From the NCBI RefSeq assembly GCF_001953885.1, contig NZ_MQUS01000014.1:186001-250000 (forward strand): a stretch of DNA of 64,000 nt. Reading direction: 5' to 3'. This DNA is from Streptomyces sp. IMTB 2501. GTDB taxonomy: Bacteria; Actinomycetota; Actinomycetes; Streptomycetales; Streptomycetaceae. Shown one piece after another: positions 52,442 to 61,185 of the stretch. The notes under the pieces are model-generated. The model did no database searches and was not told the DNA's origin. It saw only the letters and a list, made by a program, of their open reading frames with translations. The first letter of the stretch is position 1, and every line of letters begins with the position of its first letter. The translations under genes and the position numbers were made by a program.

Positions 52442-53020
52442 TCAGAGCATGGCGAGCCGGTCCACCAGCAGTTCCACCCTCGGCTCGGTGTATTCCGGCG
52501 GCAGCCGTCCCGACCGGGTCAGGGTCGCCACCCCGTGCAGGGACGCCCAGAACACCTCGGTGAACAGCCCCGGGGCAACGCCGTCCCCGGCGACCTCGCC
52601 GAGGCACTCCAGCAGCGCGGCGAAGGCGTCCTTGAGAGGTTCCGGGGTGTCCTCCTGCGCGTACGCCAGGCCGCCGTCGAGCTGGAAGAGGGCGTCGTAG
52701 ACCGCCGGGTTGCGTGCGGCGAAGTCGAGGTAGGCGCGGGCGAGGGCGTACACCCGGGCGCGCGGGCCGTCCGCGGCGGCGGTCGCGGCCCGCACCGCCG
52801 CGGCCATCTCGGTGGCGCCCTGGAGGGCGACGGCGCCGATGATCTCGCGCTTGCCGCGGAAGTGGCTGTAGAGGACGGGCTGGCTGTATTCGATGCGCTC
52901 GGCGAGCCGACGGGTGGTGACCGCGTCCCAGCCCTGCTCCTCGGCGAGTTCGCGGGCCGTCGCCACGATGAGGCGCTCGCGCTCCGCCCGTTCGCGTGCC
53001 TTGCGTTCCTGTACCGACAT
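52442..53020 (-). CDS. TetR-family regulator
   Basis: A 192-residue TetR regulator. Residues 15-60 hold the HTH (AVTTRRLAERIEYSQPVLYS then HFRGKREII). The C-terminal part, with DGPRARVYALARAYLDFAAR and ALFQLDGGLAYAQE, is of the WHG-containing TetR type. It is divergent from a DUF1772 gene, and two palindromes sharing the CTAGC/GCTAG core lie between them. Such TetR/DUF1772 pairs usually respond to a small hydrophobic compound. Confidence 0.94.
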   Translation of the reverse strand: MSVQERKARERAERERLIVATARELAEEQGWDAVTTRRLAERIEYSQPVLYSHFRGKREIIGAVALQGATEMAAAVRAATAAADGPRARVYALARAYLDFAARNPAVYDALFQLDGGLAYAQEDTPEPLKDAFAALLECLGEVAGDGVAPGLFTEVFWASLHGVATLTRSGRLPPEYTEPRVELLVDRLAML

Positions 53021-53029
53021 GATTCGATC

Positions 53030-53095
53030 CTAGCATCGCTAGACAAGCGAGCGGCAGCAGGGCTAGCGTTGATTCATCATCTAGCGACGCTAGAT
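53030..53095. promoter_or_regulatory. TetR operators, divergent promoter
   Basis: CTAGCATCGCTAG (53030-53042; 5-bp arms) and the perfect 17-bp palindrome ATCTAGCGACGCTAGAT (53079-53095) share the core CTAGC...GCTAG. They lie on either side of the divergent promoters, ten bases from the TetR start and 17 from the DUF1772 start. Confidence 0.75.
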
Positions 53096-53111
53096 CCCAG
53101 GAGGGGTCATC

Positions 53112-53558
53112 ATGCTCAGCGCACTTGAGGTCGTCACCACCGTGATCGTCGGTGTGATGGTGGGGGTGGAGTTCTCCGTCGCCTTCGTCATGAACCGGAT
53201 CCTCAACGCACTCCCGGGCGACGCCGGCCAGCTCGGCCACGCCCACGGGGGCCGGATGCTCGGCGCCGTGATGCCGGTCTGGTACATCGGCTCGCTCGTC
53301 CTCGTTGCGGTCTGGGCCGTCGCCGGACGGCACCACCACGGCACCAGCCTCCTCGTCACCGCCGGCGCGCTGCTGATCCTCAGTGTGGTCATGTCGCTTC
53401 TGCTGCTCGTTCCGATCAACAACCGGAACAAGACGTGGACCCCTGACAACCGGCCCGCCGACTGGAAGCAGCAGCTGAACCGCTGGGAGCGCCTCCACTA
53501 CGTCCGCGTCGCCGTCCTCATCGCCGCCTTCGCCTCACTGGTCGCCGCCCTTGCATGA
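53112..53558 (+). CDS. DUF1772 membrane protein
   Basis: A 148-residue integral membrane protein with four hydrophobic segments. The motifs GVEFSVAFVMNRIL and VPINNRNKTW...RWERLHYVRV are typical of the DUF1772/anthrone-oxygenase-like family. It is divergent from the TetR gene and presumably repressed by it. Members are linked to small-molecule oxidation in some bacteria, but the reaction here is unknown. Confidence 0.9.
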   Translation: MLSALEVVTTVIVGVMVGVEFSVAFVMNRILNALPGDAGQLGHAHGGRMLGAVMPVWYIGSLVLVAVWAVAGRHHHGTSLLVTAGALLILSVVMSLLLLVPINNRNKTWTPDNRPADWKQQLNRWERLHYVRVAVLIAAFASLVAALA

Positions 53559-53615
53559 GCCCGCGGGCTCACCCGCCCGGCTGTCAGCCGCAGCCGCCCG
53601 GCCGTGCGCCCGAAG

Positions 53616-53714
53616 TGCGGCACCGCGACCTCCGTCTGCATCCAGGACCCGGACACCAACACCCTCGAACTCCGCTGGTATCCCCAGGACTCGGGCGCCG
53701 GCGACACCCACTGA
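53616..53714 (+). pseudogene. C-terminal fragment of a VOC/glyoxalase gene
   Basis: A 32-codon fragment ending CIQDPDTNTLELRWYPQDSG, which matches the metal-binding C terminus of VOC-family proteins (DPDGNTxEL). No start or N-terminal half is present upstream. It lies between the DUF1772 gene and the monooxygenase and ends 25 bases before the latter's ATG. Confidence 0.75.
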
Positions 53715-53739
53715 CCGATAGCGAGAGGAAGTACCGAAG

Positions 53740-54090
53740 ATGGCCAAGCTGCAGAGTCTCGACCCGAATACACCGTTGTTCGCGCAGTTCAAGGAGAAGA
53801 CCGGGCCCATCGTCCTGGCCAACACCTTCGTCGTCCCGAAGGAGAGGACCGAATCGTTCCTGGCCCTTTTTCACAGGCAGGCCGAATTCATGAAGGCTCA
53901 GCCGGGATTCGTCTCCCTGCAGATGCACAAGGGAACGGCGGACAGCCAACTCCTGATGAACGTCGCGGTCTGGGAGTCGACCGAGGCGCTCGCCACGGCG
54001 TTCGCCAGCCCGGAGTTCCAGCGCATGGTGGCCGAGTCCCCCGACGACGTCGTGTCGTACCCGCACATCTTCGAGCAGATCGACGTATGA
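53740..54090 (+). CDS. Antibiotic biosynthesis monooxygenase-like protein
   Basis: A 116-residue ferredoxin-like-fold protein of the ABM family (cofactor-independent oxygenases). It contains IVLANTFVVPKERTESFLAL, AQPGFVSLQMHKG and WESTEALATAFASPEFQRM, the usual strand-helix layout. It sits just after the VOC fragment. The substrate is unknown; quinone or reactive-carbonyl chemistry is likely. Confidence 0.88.
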   Translation: MAKLQSLDPNTPLFAQFKEKTGPIVLANTFVVPKERTESFLALFHRQAEFMKAQPGFVSLQMHKGTADSQLLMNVAVWESTEALATAFASPEFQRMVAESPDDVVSYPHIFEQIDV

Positions 54091-54230
54091 CACGGCAGCC
54101 GTAGCAGGGGAGGGCAGCCGGAGAAGCCCTGCCCTCCCCCCTGCAGTCACACATCCACGCACCATGGCGGGTCGCCAAGGGCGCCGAGCACCCCCACTAC
54201 GCGGAGTCCCGTCCCTGAAGAGGAGTCACT

Positions 54231-54617
54231 ATGACCGTGGAACTGAATCACACCATCGTCCCCGCCCGTGACCCGCAAGCCTCGGCGCAGTTCCTGGCCG
54301 AAATCCTCGGCCTGAGTGTCGATCCGCAGCTGGCGCACTTCACGCCGGTCACGCTGGCCAACCAGGTCAGCCTGGACTACGACCAGCTGGACGACTTCGA
54401 GCCACACCACTACGCGTTCATGGTCGGCGAGCAGGAGTTCGACGCCGCCCTCGCCCGCATCCAGCACGGCGGAATCACCCACTACGGCGATCCCGCATGC
54501 CAAGAGATTGGGCAGATCTATCACAGTAAGTGCACCAAAGGCCGCAGGGGCACCTACTTCCGCGACCCCGACGCGCATCTCATGGAGATCCTCACCCCGG
54601 GCGGCGCCGGTTCGTGA
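54231..54617 (+). CDS. VOC-family protein (intact)
   Basis: A 128-residue vicinal-oxygen-chelate protein. The first half has LNHTIVPARDPQASAQFLAE (metal His6 of LNHT), and the C-terminal half ends in TYFRDPDAHLMEILTP with the second Glu ligand. The segment QIYHSKCTKGRRGTYFRDPD resembles ring-cleavage or glyoxalase-like members. AGGAG lies before the ATG at 54231. It is probably a functional replacement for the broken copy upstream. Confidence 0.88.
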   Translation: MTVELNHTIVPARDPQASAQFLAEILGLSVDPQLAHFTPVTLANQVSLDYDQLDDFEPHHYAFMVGEQEFDAALARIQHGGITHYGDPACQEIGQIYHSKCTKGRRGTYFRDPDAHLMEILTPGGAGS

Positions 54618-55605
54618 GGCCGATGGCGGCCCAGCGGATCATGGTCTCGCTGGTGGCGGGATCGCGTTCGTCGTCGCGACCGCCGCGGTGATGCGCGCGG
54701 ACGGTCCGGTGACGTCACCGGACGACCTGACGCCGCTGCCCTGTGGCTACGGCCCGGAAGCCCTTGAGGGCGTTGATCGTTCGCTCGACTTCGTCGCGGC
54801 GCCTGTACCTGGCGCTGTCGAATCCGGTGGGCCGGCCGTCGACGCTGCCGCGTCGCTGTCGGTTGGCCCGCTGGTCCCGGCGTTCGGGGATGGTGTGCTT
54901 GATCTGGCGGCGTCGCAGGCAGCGTCGGTTCCGCCGGGAGCTGTACGCCTGTCGCCGTCCGGATGGTCGGGCCGGGTGCGCGGGTGTCCTCCGCCTTGAC
55001 GCGGTACACGGATCCGGTCCAAGACAGGGATCAACTGTGGAGCATCGCCCCACTGCCCTGGCGTGATGACAACGCGAGCGGACGCCGATCGCCCTCACCG
55101 GCCAGATGAATTGGTGGTCAGGCCACCCCGGGGCCGTCCCGGTGCCTCGTCCTCGCGACGATGAGCCGGCCGGCCCCGACGTCTGGGGAGACGTGCTGCG
55201 CGGATGCGGGCACCTGCGGAGTGCTGATGGGCCCGGCAGGAGGTCGAATCCACACTGGCCATGGACCAGTCGACCCGGCCCTCCGCGTCGGCGTCAGCCT
55301 GGACGGCCCGCACAATCCGGTCCCAGGTGCCGTCCGCCGACCACCCGCGGTGGCGGTCACGCACCGTCTTCCACTTCCCGAACCGCGTCGGCAGGTCCCG
55401 CCACGGAATACCGGTTCGCTGCCGGAAGAGAACACCGTTGAACACCCTGCGACGACTCTTCCAACGCCCGCCCCGACCCATGTTCTTCGGAAGGTATGGC
55501 TCCGGCCGAGCCACTTCGCGTCTGACGGATCACCCCGCCCACAAGAGCCCGAACGACGCCGACGCTGCCAGGTCACGGACCCGTCGGACACGCCCGGGCT
55601 GAAGC
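54618..55605 (-). pseudogene. Decayed IS5-family transposase
   Basis: On the minus strand, IS5-type transposase motifs are present in different frames: KWLGRS region near 55550; then RTGIPWRDLPTRFGKWKTV and WSMASVDSTSCRAHQH (first catalytic Asp) in 55095-55514; then DEVERTINALKGFRAVAT in 54715-55098. Frameshifts and stops break it several times. The element ends could not be set; no inverted repeat was found by eye. An inverted copy of its outer end lies near 52.1 kb. Confidence 0.85.
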
Positions 55606-55709
55606 CGGGGGGTATTCATGAATGGACCCAGATGAACCGATGAGTTCCGGGTGCCCGCGGGGTCTGCACCGATGACCGCAGACCCCGCACCCGGAAGTAG
55701 GCACCCGCC

Positions 55710-56336
55710 ATGGGCAAGCTCGTCTCCACCATCTTCGTCACCCTCGACGGCGTGTACCAGGCGCCCGGCGGCCCCCAGGAGGACACCAGGGGCGGCTTCA
55801 CCCACGGCGGCTGGAGCTTTGTGTACGGCGACGAGGACTTCGGCCGCTTCGTCACCGAGGTCTTCGACCGCGTCGGCGCCTTCCTGCTCGGCCGCCGTAC
55901 GTACGACATCTTCGCCGCCCACTGGCCGAAGGTGACCGACCCGGCCGACCTGATCGCCGCCCGGCTCAACGCACGCCCGAAGTACGTCGTCTCCTCCACT
56001 CTCCAGGACCCGCAGTGGTCCGGTACCACCGTGATCGGCGGCGACCTCGCCAAGGAGGTGCAGGCCCTGAAGGAGCGCACGGACGGCGAACTCCAGGTCC
56101 ACGGCAGCGGCGCCCTGGTCCGCTCCCTGATCGACCTCCGGCTCCTGGACACCCTGCACCTGCTGACCTTCCCGGTCGTCCTCGGCACCGGCCACCGCCT
56201 GTTCACCGAGGGCACGGTCCCCACCGGCTTCCGGCACACCGGCGGCCGCGTCACGGGCGCGGGTGTCTCCATCCAGACCTACGACCTGGCAGGCGACCCC
56301 GAGTACGGCTCGTACGAACTCCCCGAGGACGCCTGA
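55710..56336 (+). CDS. Dihydrofolate-reductase-like (RibD C-terminal) protein
   Basis: A 208-residue protein of the DHFR-like RibD C-terminal superfamily, which binds NADPH. It begins KLVSTIFVTLDGVYQAPGGP, has FLLGRRTYDIFAAHW, KYVVSSTL, the NADPH-site VHGSGALVRSLID, and ends with TFPVVLGTGHRLF. The substrate is unknown. It stands alone and is followed by a strong hairpin. Confidence 0.92.
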   Translation: MGKLVSTIFVTLDGVYQAPGGPQEDTRGGFTHGGWSFVYGDEDFGRFVTEVFDRVGAFLLGRRTYDIFAAHWPKVTDPADLIAARLNARPKYVVSSTLQDPQWSGTTVIGGDLAKEVQALKERTDGELQVHGSGALVRSLIDLRLLDTLHLLTFPVVLGTGHRLFTEGTVPTGFRHTGGRVTGAGVSIQTYDLAGDPEYGSYELPEDA

Positions 56337-56385
56337 GCCGCCCGCGTCCCCTGACCGCAGAGTGTCGCTGTTCCGATGCTTGTGG

Positions 56386-56407
56386 GGGCCGCGTGGGGGC
56401 GCGGCCC
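56386..56407 (+). terminator. Terminator after DHFR-like gene
   Basis: GGGCCGCG and CGCGGCCC form an 8-bp stem with a 6-nt loop, 49 bases past the stop. Confidence 0.6.
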
Positions 56408-56502
56408 GGCAGGTTAACTCCCTGAAAACTCAACTGACATGAAGGAAAAATCTTCAACCTTGTCGTTGACATGCCAACGTCTACGCGCGTCATCATGGGT
56501 GC

Positions 56503-56898
56503 ATGAGATTCCCCCCACGCGCAACTCGTATCGGCGCCGCAGCCGCGCTCCTGTCCGCCCTCCTCGTGGGCGGCACCGTCTCCGCCACCACGGCGGACGC
56601 CGCGGCCGACTCGGTCGGCAGCATCTGCTACAACTCCCTGCCGTCGCAGGCCCACGACACCCTGGACCTGATCGCCAAGGGCGGCCCCTACCCGTACTCC
56701 CAGGACGGCACCGTCTTCACGAACAAGGAAGGCGTCCTGCCCAGCCAGTCGTCCGGGTACTACCACGAGTACACGGTGATCACCCCCGGCTCTCCCACCC
56801 GCGGTGCCCGACGCATCGTCACCGGTGAGCAGAGCCAGGAGGACTACTACACCTCCGACCATTACGCCACGTTCAACCTGATCGACTTCAGCTGCTGA
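56503..56898 (+). CDS. Secreted guanyl-specific ribonuclease (RNase Sa type)
   Basis: A 131-residue exported RNase. Residues 1-34 are a signal peptide (AAALLSALLVGGTVSATTADA). The mature enzyme, starting near residue 35, is very similar to RNase Sa: catalytic Glu89 (GYYHEYTV), Arg100 and Arg104 (PTRGARRIVTG), and His120 (TSDHYATF), at a constant offset of 35 from Sa numbering. Cys42 and Cys131 form the single disulfide. It cleaves RNA after guanosine. No barstar-like inhibitor gene is seen beside it. A TTGACA hexamer lies 31 bases upstream. Confidence 0.96.
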   Translation: MRFPPRATRIGAAAALLSALLVGGTVSATTADAAADSVGSICYNSLPSQAHDTLDLIAKGGPYPYSQDGTVFTNKEGVLPSQSSGYYHEYTVITPGSPTRGARRIVTGEQSQEDYYTSDHYATFNLIDFSC

Positions 56899-57757
56899 AC
56901 CGGTCGGCAGGATCACAGGGAACAGCGCGACACGTGTGAGACACAGGCCCCGCCCCGCGGCTGACCCCCCACGCCAGTGGCCGCGGGCAGGGCAGGAGCT
57001 CCATGTCACGATGGGTCGCCGGGAATCCGTCCCGGCGGCCCGCTGTCGTGCGCTACGGATGCCCCGAGGAGTGCGACGGTCGGCGACTCGAAGGCCACCG
57101 TCGTGACGAAGGCCTCGGCGCCGTTCTGGGCGCCGGTCACCAGGAGCCGCGAACGGCGGGCCGCGCATGGCCCGATGCCGAGGCGCGTACGGCCCGGGTC
57201 GCGGCCCCGAGCGGCACCATGCCCGGCAGACGGTCGTGCGGATGGCCCAGGAGCACGGAATTCGAGAAGCCCGTGCGCAGTTGGCGGCGGTGCGGCCTGG
57301 ACGGGGGAGCGACGACGACGTCCCCGGGGCCGGTGCGGTCGACCAGGGACGGTGCGACGGGCGGATGAGCGACGTACCGGATCCCGCAGGAGCCTAGGAA
57401 CTCGCCGCCACCGGTCGCCCCGATACGGGCGGTCAGCCGGACCGTGCCGAGCCGGCGCCGGGCGATGCCGCTGTGCATGACGCGTGGTTCGACGTCCCCG
57501 GGTGCCGTGCGGGGCCGGAGGACCGCCGGGAACGCGGCCGGCCGAGGGTGGCGGAACGAGTCTGCGGGGACGCACGCCGGCCTGGTGTTCCGGCACGCCG
57601 GGCCTGGTGGGACGGAGCGCCGCCGGAATCCATGCTTCCGCGACGCGCCAGAGTTCCTGCTTCCGCGGATGCCCAAAGTCCATGCGGCCGCGACTTTGGT
57701 AGCCGATCCCGCGCAGGATGCGGCCGGCGCCCCGCGCCCTGCGTAAATTGGTCGACC
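56899..57757. other. Gene-poor stretch
   Basis: About 860 bases without a gene I can support. Open frames occur on both strands but none shows a domain, a ribosome site or steady codon use. It might be a degraded gene on the minus strand (short runs such as GGGEFLGSCGIRYV read well in one frame, VALLGASVAHDSG in another). No repeats or IS ends were recognised. Confidence 0.5.
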
Positions 57758-59035
57758 GTGAACGAGAACGGGCTGGGCCACACCATGGCGAGCGAGGCAG
57801 GAGCCCGCCGGTGGATGCTGCCCTCGGCCCTGCTCCACGGGCTCGACCCCGACTCCGGCCCCGACGGCCGGCCGCCCCGGCGCACCGCTCGGGACTGGGT
57901 CGTCGACACCTGCTGCTTCCTGCTGGCCGTCCTGCTGTACCTCGCGACCGCCGCCGTTCTGTTCGAGCACCCGGACGTGCCCGAAGGCATCGTCGTCCTC
58001 GATGTGGTGCTCGGCGGCCTGTCCTGCGGCACCGTCTGGGTGCGCCGCCGCTGGCCGGTCGCTCTCGCGGCCGCGATGGTCGCCGTCGGCCTGGTCTCCT
58101 CCACCGCGGGCGGCGCGAGCCTGGTCGCCCTGTTCACCCTGGCCGTGCACCGGCCCTTCCGCTATGTCGCCTGGATCGGCGGGGTGAACCTCGCCCTCGT
58201 ACCCCTCTACTACTGGCTGCGCCCGGACAACGACCTGCCCTACGCGGGATCGGTCGTGTTCGCCGTGCTGCTCGCCGTCTCCGTCATCGGCTGGGGCATG
58301 TTCGTACGCTCCAAGCGGCTGCTGATGCTGAGCCTGCGCGAGCGGGCCCGCCGGGCGGAGAGCGAGGCCCGGCTGCGTGCCGAGCAGGCGCAACGGCTCG
58401 CCCGGGAGGCCATCGCCCGCGAGATGCACGACGTCCTCGCCCACCGGCTCACCCTGCTCAGCGTGCACGCGGGCGCCCTGGAATTCCGGCCGGACGCGCC
58501 CCGCGAGGAGATCGTCCGGGCCGCAGGGGTGATCCGGGAGAGCGCGCACGAGGCACTGCAGGATCTGCGGGAGATCATCGGCGTGCTGCGGGCCGGGGAG
58601 TCCGAGGACACGGCCGGCGAGCGGCGCCAGCCGACCCTGGCCGCCCTGGACGCCCTCGTCGGCGAGTGCCGCGAGGCCGGCATGAAGGTCGCGCTGGACC
58701 ACCGCGTCGCCGATCCGGCCGCGGTCCCCGCCTCCGTCGGCCGCACGGCCTACCGCATCGCCCAGGAGGCACTGACCAACGCCCGTAAACACGCCCCCGG
58801 CGCCGAGGTCACCCTGAGCCTCACCGGCACCCCCGGCGACGGCCTCACCCTCACGGTCACCAACCCGCCGCCCACCGCCGAGCCCACGCTCGTCCCCGGC
58901 TCCGGCCAGGGCCTGATCGGCCTCACCGAACGCGCGACCCTCACCGGCGGCCGCCTGGAGCACGGCAGCACCGTCGACGGCGGGTTCGCGGTCCGGGCCT
59001 GGCTGCCCTGGGGACAGACCGGACCGACGCCCTGA
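57758..59035 (+). CDS. Sensor histidine kinase (NarL-type partner)
   Basis: A 425-residue membrane kinase. Five to six hydrophobic helices span residues 45-183. The phosphorylated His224 lies in AIAREMHDVLAHRLTLLSVH, the HisKA_3 box typical of kinases with NarL-type regulators, and the ATPase N-box is AYRIAQEALTNARKHAPG with a C-terminal GQGLIGLTERA. The GTG at 57758 is used; an ATG at 57785 is an alternative. There is no clear ribosome site, and a TAAATT near 57745 could be a -10, so it may be leaderless. It pairs with the response regulator 63 bases downstream. Confidence 0.92.
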   Translation: MNENGLGHTMASEAGARRWMLPSALLHGLDPDSGPDGRPPRRTARDWVVDTCCFLLAVLLYLATAAVLFEHPDVPEGIVVLDVVLGGLSCGTVWVRRRWPVALAAAMVAVGLVSSTAGGASLVALFTLAVHRPFRYVAWIGGVNLALVPLYYWLRPDNDLPYAGSVVFAVLLAVSVIGWGMFVRSKRLLMLSLRERARRAESEARLRAEQAQRLAREAIAREMHDVLAHRLTLLSVHAGALEFRPDAPREEIVRAAGVIRESAHEALQDLREIIGVLRAGESEDTAGERRQPTLAALDALVGECREAGMKVALDHRVADPAAVPASVGRTAYRIAQEALTNARKHAPGAEVTLSLTGTPGDGLTLTVTNPPPTAEPTLVPGSGQGLIGLTERATLTGGRLEHGSTVDGGFAVRAWLPWGQTGPTP

Positions 59036-59098
59036 CGACGGCGCCCGTACGCCGATACACCCCCCACGCGCCGCCCGCACCATGATTACGTAAGGCTC

Positions 59099-59770
59099 AT
59101 GACGCCGATCAGACTCCTCCTCGTCGACGACGACCCGCTGGTCCGGGCCGGACTGGCCCTGATGATCGGCGGGGCCGAGGACATCGAGATCGTCGGGGAG
59201 GCCGCGGACGGCGCCCAGGCCGAGGAACTCGTCGTGCAGACCCGGCCCGACGTCGTCCTCATGGACATCCGTATGCCGTCGGTGGACGGGCTCACCGCGA
59301 CCGAGCGGCTGCGTGCACGGGCCGACGCCCCGCAGGTCGTTGTGCTCACCACCTTCCACGCCGACGAGCAGGTGCTGCACGCCCTGCGCGCGGGCGCCGC
59401 CGGATTCGTGCTGAAGGACACCCCGCCCGCCGAGATCGTCGACGCCGTACGCCGGGTCGCGGCCGGCGACCCCGTGCTGTCGCCCGCCGTCACCCGGCAG
59501 TTGATGCGGCACGCGGCCGGCAGCGCCGCCGACGCACGCCAGGCACGCGCGCGTGACCGGCTCGCCGTCCTCAACGACCGCGAGCGCGAGGTCGCCGTCG
59601 CCGTCGGCCGCGGCCTGGCCAACGCCGCGATCGCCGCGGACCTGTTCATGAGCGTGGCCACCGTCAAGACCCACGTCTCCCGCATCCTCGCCAAGCTCGA
59701 CCTGGACAACCGGGTACAGATCGCTCTGCTGGCGTACGACGCCGGACTCCTCGAAGGCGACGGGCACTGA
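59099..59770 (+). CDS. NarL-type response regulator
   Basis: A 223-residue regulator with an N-terminal receiver: acidic residues 10-12 (LLVDDDP), phosphorylated Asp56 (VVLMDIRMP) and Lys in FVLKD. The C-terminal LuxR HTH is LNDREREVAVAVGRGLANAA, IAADLFMSVATVKTHVSRIL. It is the partner of the kinase just upstream. Its target genes are unknown; the P450 that follows is a candidate. Confidence 0.95.
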   Translation: MTPIRLLLVDDDPLVRAGLALMIGGAEDIEIVGEAADGAQAEELVVQTRPDVVLMDIRMPSVDGLTATERLRARADAPQVVVLTTFHADEQVLHALRAGAAGFVLKDTPPAEIVDAVRRVAAGDPVLSPAVTRQLMRHAAGSAADARQARARDRLAVLNDREREVAVAVGRGLANAAIAADLFMSVATVKTHVSRILAKLDLDNRVQIALLAYDAGLLEGDGH

Positions 59771-59842
59771 TCGCGTGCTCGGGACGTTGTCGGTGCATGG
59801 GGTGCTGAGTCCTGGCCTCGGGGGCCGCCACGGGAGGACGGG

Positions 59843-61030
59843 ATGGTCATGGAACGGATCGATCTGGGGGAGTACGGCGACGAACTGCGCCGCGATCCGC
59901 ACGCGGTGTACGCCCGGCTGCGCGAGCAGGGCCCGGTGCACCTCGTCCGGCCCCCGGGCGCCGAGGAGGGCTACGCGAGCTGGCTCGTCGTCGGATACGA
60001 GGAGGCCCGCGCCGCACTCGCCGACCCCCGCCTGGCCAAGGACGGCAGCAAGATCGATGTGCGGTTTCTCGACGAGGACCTGATCGGCCCGAACCTGCTC
60101 ACCGTCGACCCACCGCAGCACACCCGCCTGCGCGGCCTCGTCGCCCGCGCGTTCACGATGCGCCGGGTGGAGCGGCTGCGCCCGCGCATCCAGCAGATCA
60201 CCGACGATCTGCTGGACGAGATGCTGCCGGCCGGCCGGGCCGACCTCATCGGCGCCCTCGCCTACCCGCTGCCCATCACCGTCATCTGTGAACTGCTCGG
60301 CGTCCCCGAGATCGACCGCGACGAGTTCCGCGGCATGTCGACGGAGGTGGTCGCACCGACCAACTCGCAGACCGAGTACGACGCCATGGTCCGCCTCGCC
60401 GAGTATCTGACGGAGCTGATCGAGGAAAAGCGGCGCTCCGGTCCGGCCGACGACCTGCTCAGCGACCTGATCCGCACCACCGCCGAGGACGGCGACCGGC
60501 TCTCGCCGGAGGAACTGCGCGGCATGGCCTTCCTGCTGCTGATCGCGGGCCATGAGACCACGGTCAACCTCATCGGCAACGGCGTCCTGGCCCTTCTCAC
60601 CCACCCCGGCCAACTCGCCGCCCTGCGCGCCGACATGGGCCTGCTGGACGGCGCGATCGAGGAGATGTTGCGGTACGAAGGCCCGGTGGAGACCGCCACG
60701 TTCCGCTATGCCGCCGAGCCGATGGAGATCGCAGGCGTCCCCATCAAGCAGGGCGACCACGTGATGGTCGGCCTCACCGCGGCCCAGCGGGACGCCGCCC
60801 GCTACGCCGAACCGGACCGCTTCGACATCCACCGCGACCCCCGCGGCCACCTCGCCTTCGGCCACGGCATCCACTTCTGCCTGGGCGCCCCCCTGGCCCG
60901 CCTGGAGGGCCGCACGGCCATAGCCACCCTCCTGCGCCGAGCCCCCGCCCTCACCCTCGACAGCCACCCCACCGACTGGCTCCCCGGCCTCCTGATGAGA
61001 GGCGTACGCACCCTTCCGGTCCGCTGGTAG
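59843..61030 (+). CDS. Cytochrome P450 (CYP107-like)
   Basis: A 395-residue soluble P450. The oxygen-binding helix has AGHETT (235-240), the ExxR is Glu274-Arg277, and the haem Cys346 lies in FGHGIHFCLGAP. Size and sequence look like the CYP107 group used in secondary metabolism. No ferredoxin or reductase gene is next to it, so redox partners must be elsewhere. GGGAGGACGGG precedes the ATG. It follows the two-component pair by 72 bases and may be regulated by it. Confidence 0.95.
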   Translation: MVMERIDLGEYGDELRRDPHAVYARLREQGPVHLVRPPGAEEGYASWLVVGYEEARAALADPRLAKDGSKIDVRFLDEDLIGPNLLTVDPPQHTRLRGLVARAFTMRRVERLRPRIQQITDDLLDEMLPAGRADLIGALAYPLPITVICELLGVPEIDRDEFRGMSTEVVAPTNSQTEYDAMVRLAEYLTELIEEKRRSGPADDLLSDLIRTTAEDGDRLSPEELRGMAFLLLIAGHETTVNLIGNGVLALLTHPGQLAALRADMGLLDGAIEEMLRYEGPVETATFRYAAEPMEIAGVPIKQGDHVMVGLTAAQRDAARYAEPDRFDIHRDPRGHLAFGHGIHFCLGAPLARLEGRTAIATLLRRAPALTLDSHPTDWLPGLLMRGVRTLPVRW

Positions 61031-61074
61031 CCCTCTGGGGCGGACCCTGGCTGGGCTGTCGCGCCCACGTAGCT

Positions 61075-61131
61075 GCGGGCCGTCGGGCCTCAACCCCCGG
61101 CCGGCCCGGACTGACGGCGCCGACGGCCCGC
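61075..61131. terminator. Long-loop hairpin between convergent genes
   Basis: GCGGGCCGTCGG (61075-61086) and CCGACGGCCCGC (61120-61131) form a 12-bp perfect stem with a 33-nt loop, between the convergent P450 (61030) and oxidoreductase (61186) genes. Confidence 0.6.
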
Positions 61132-61185
61132 CGCACCATCGTCGTACCGGGCCGCCCGCCGTGCGACAGCTGTGCCGGGACCGGT

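Noticed and set aside
56459..56474. TCAACCTTGTCGTTGA before the RNase gene as another TCAACA-type site
   Set aside because: The arms are only five bases and the total is 16, not 15; it is kept out of the motif set.
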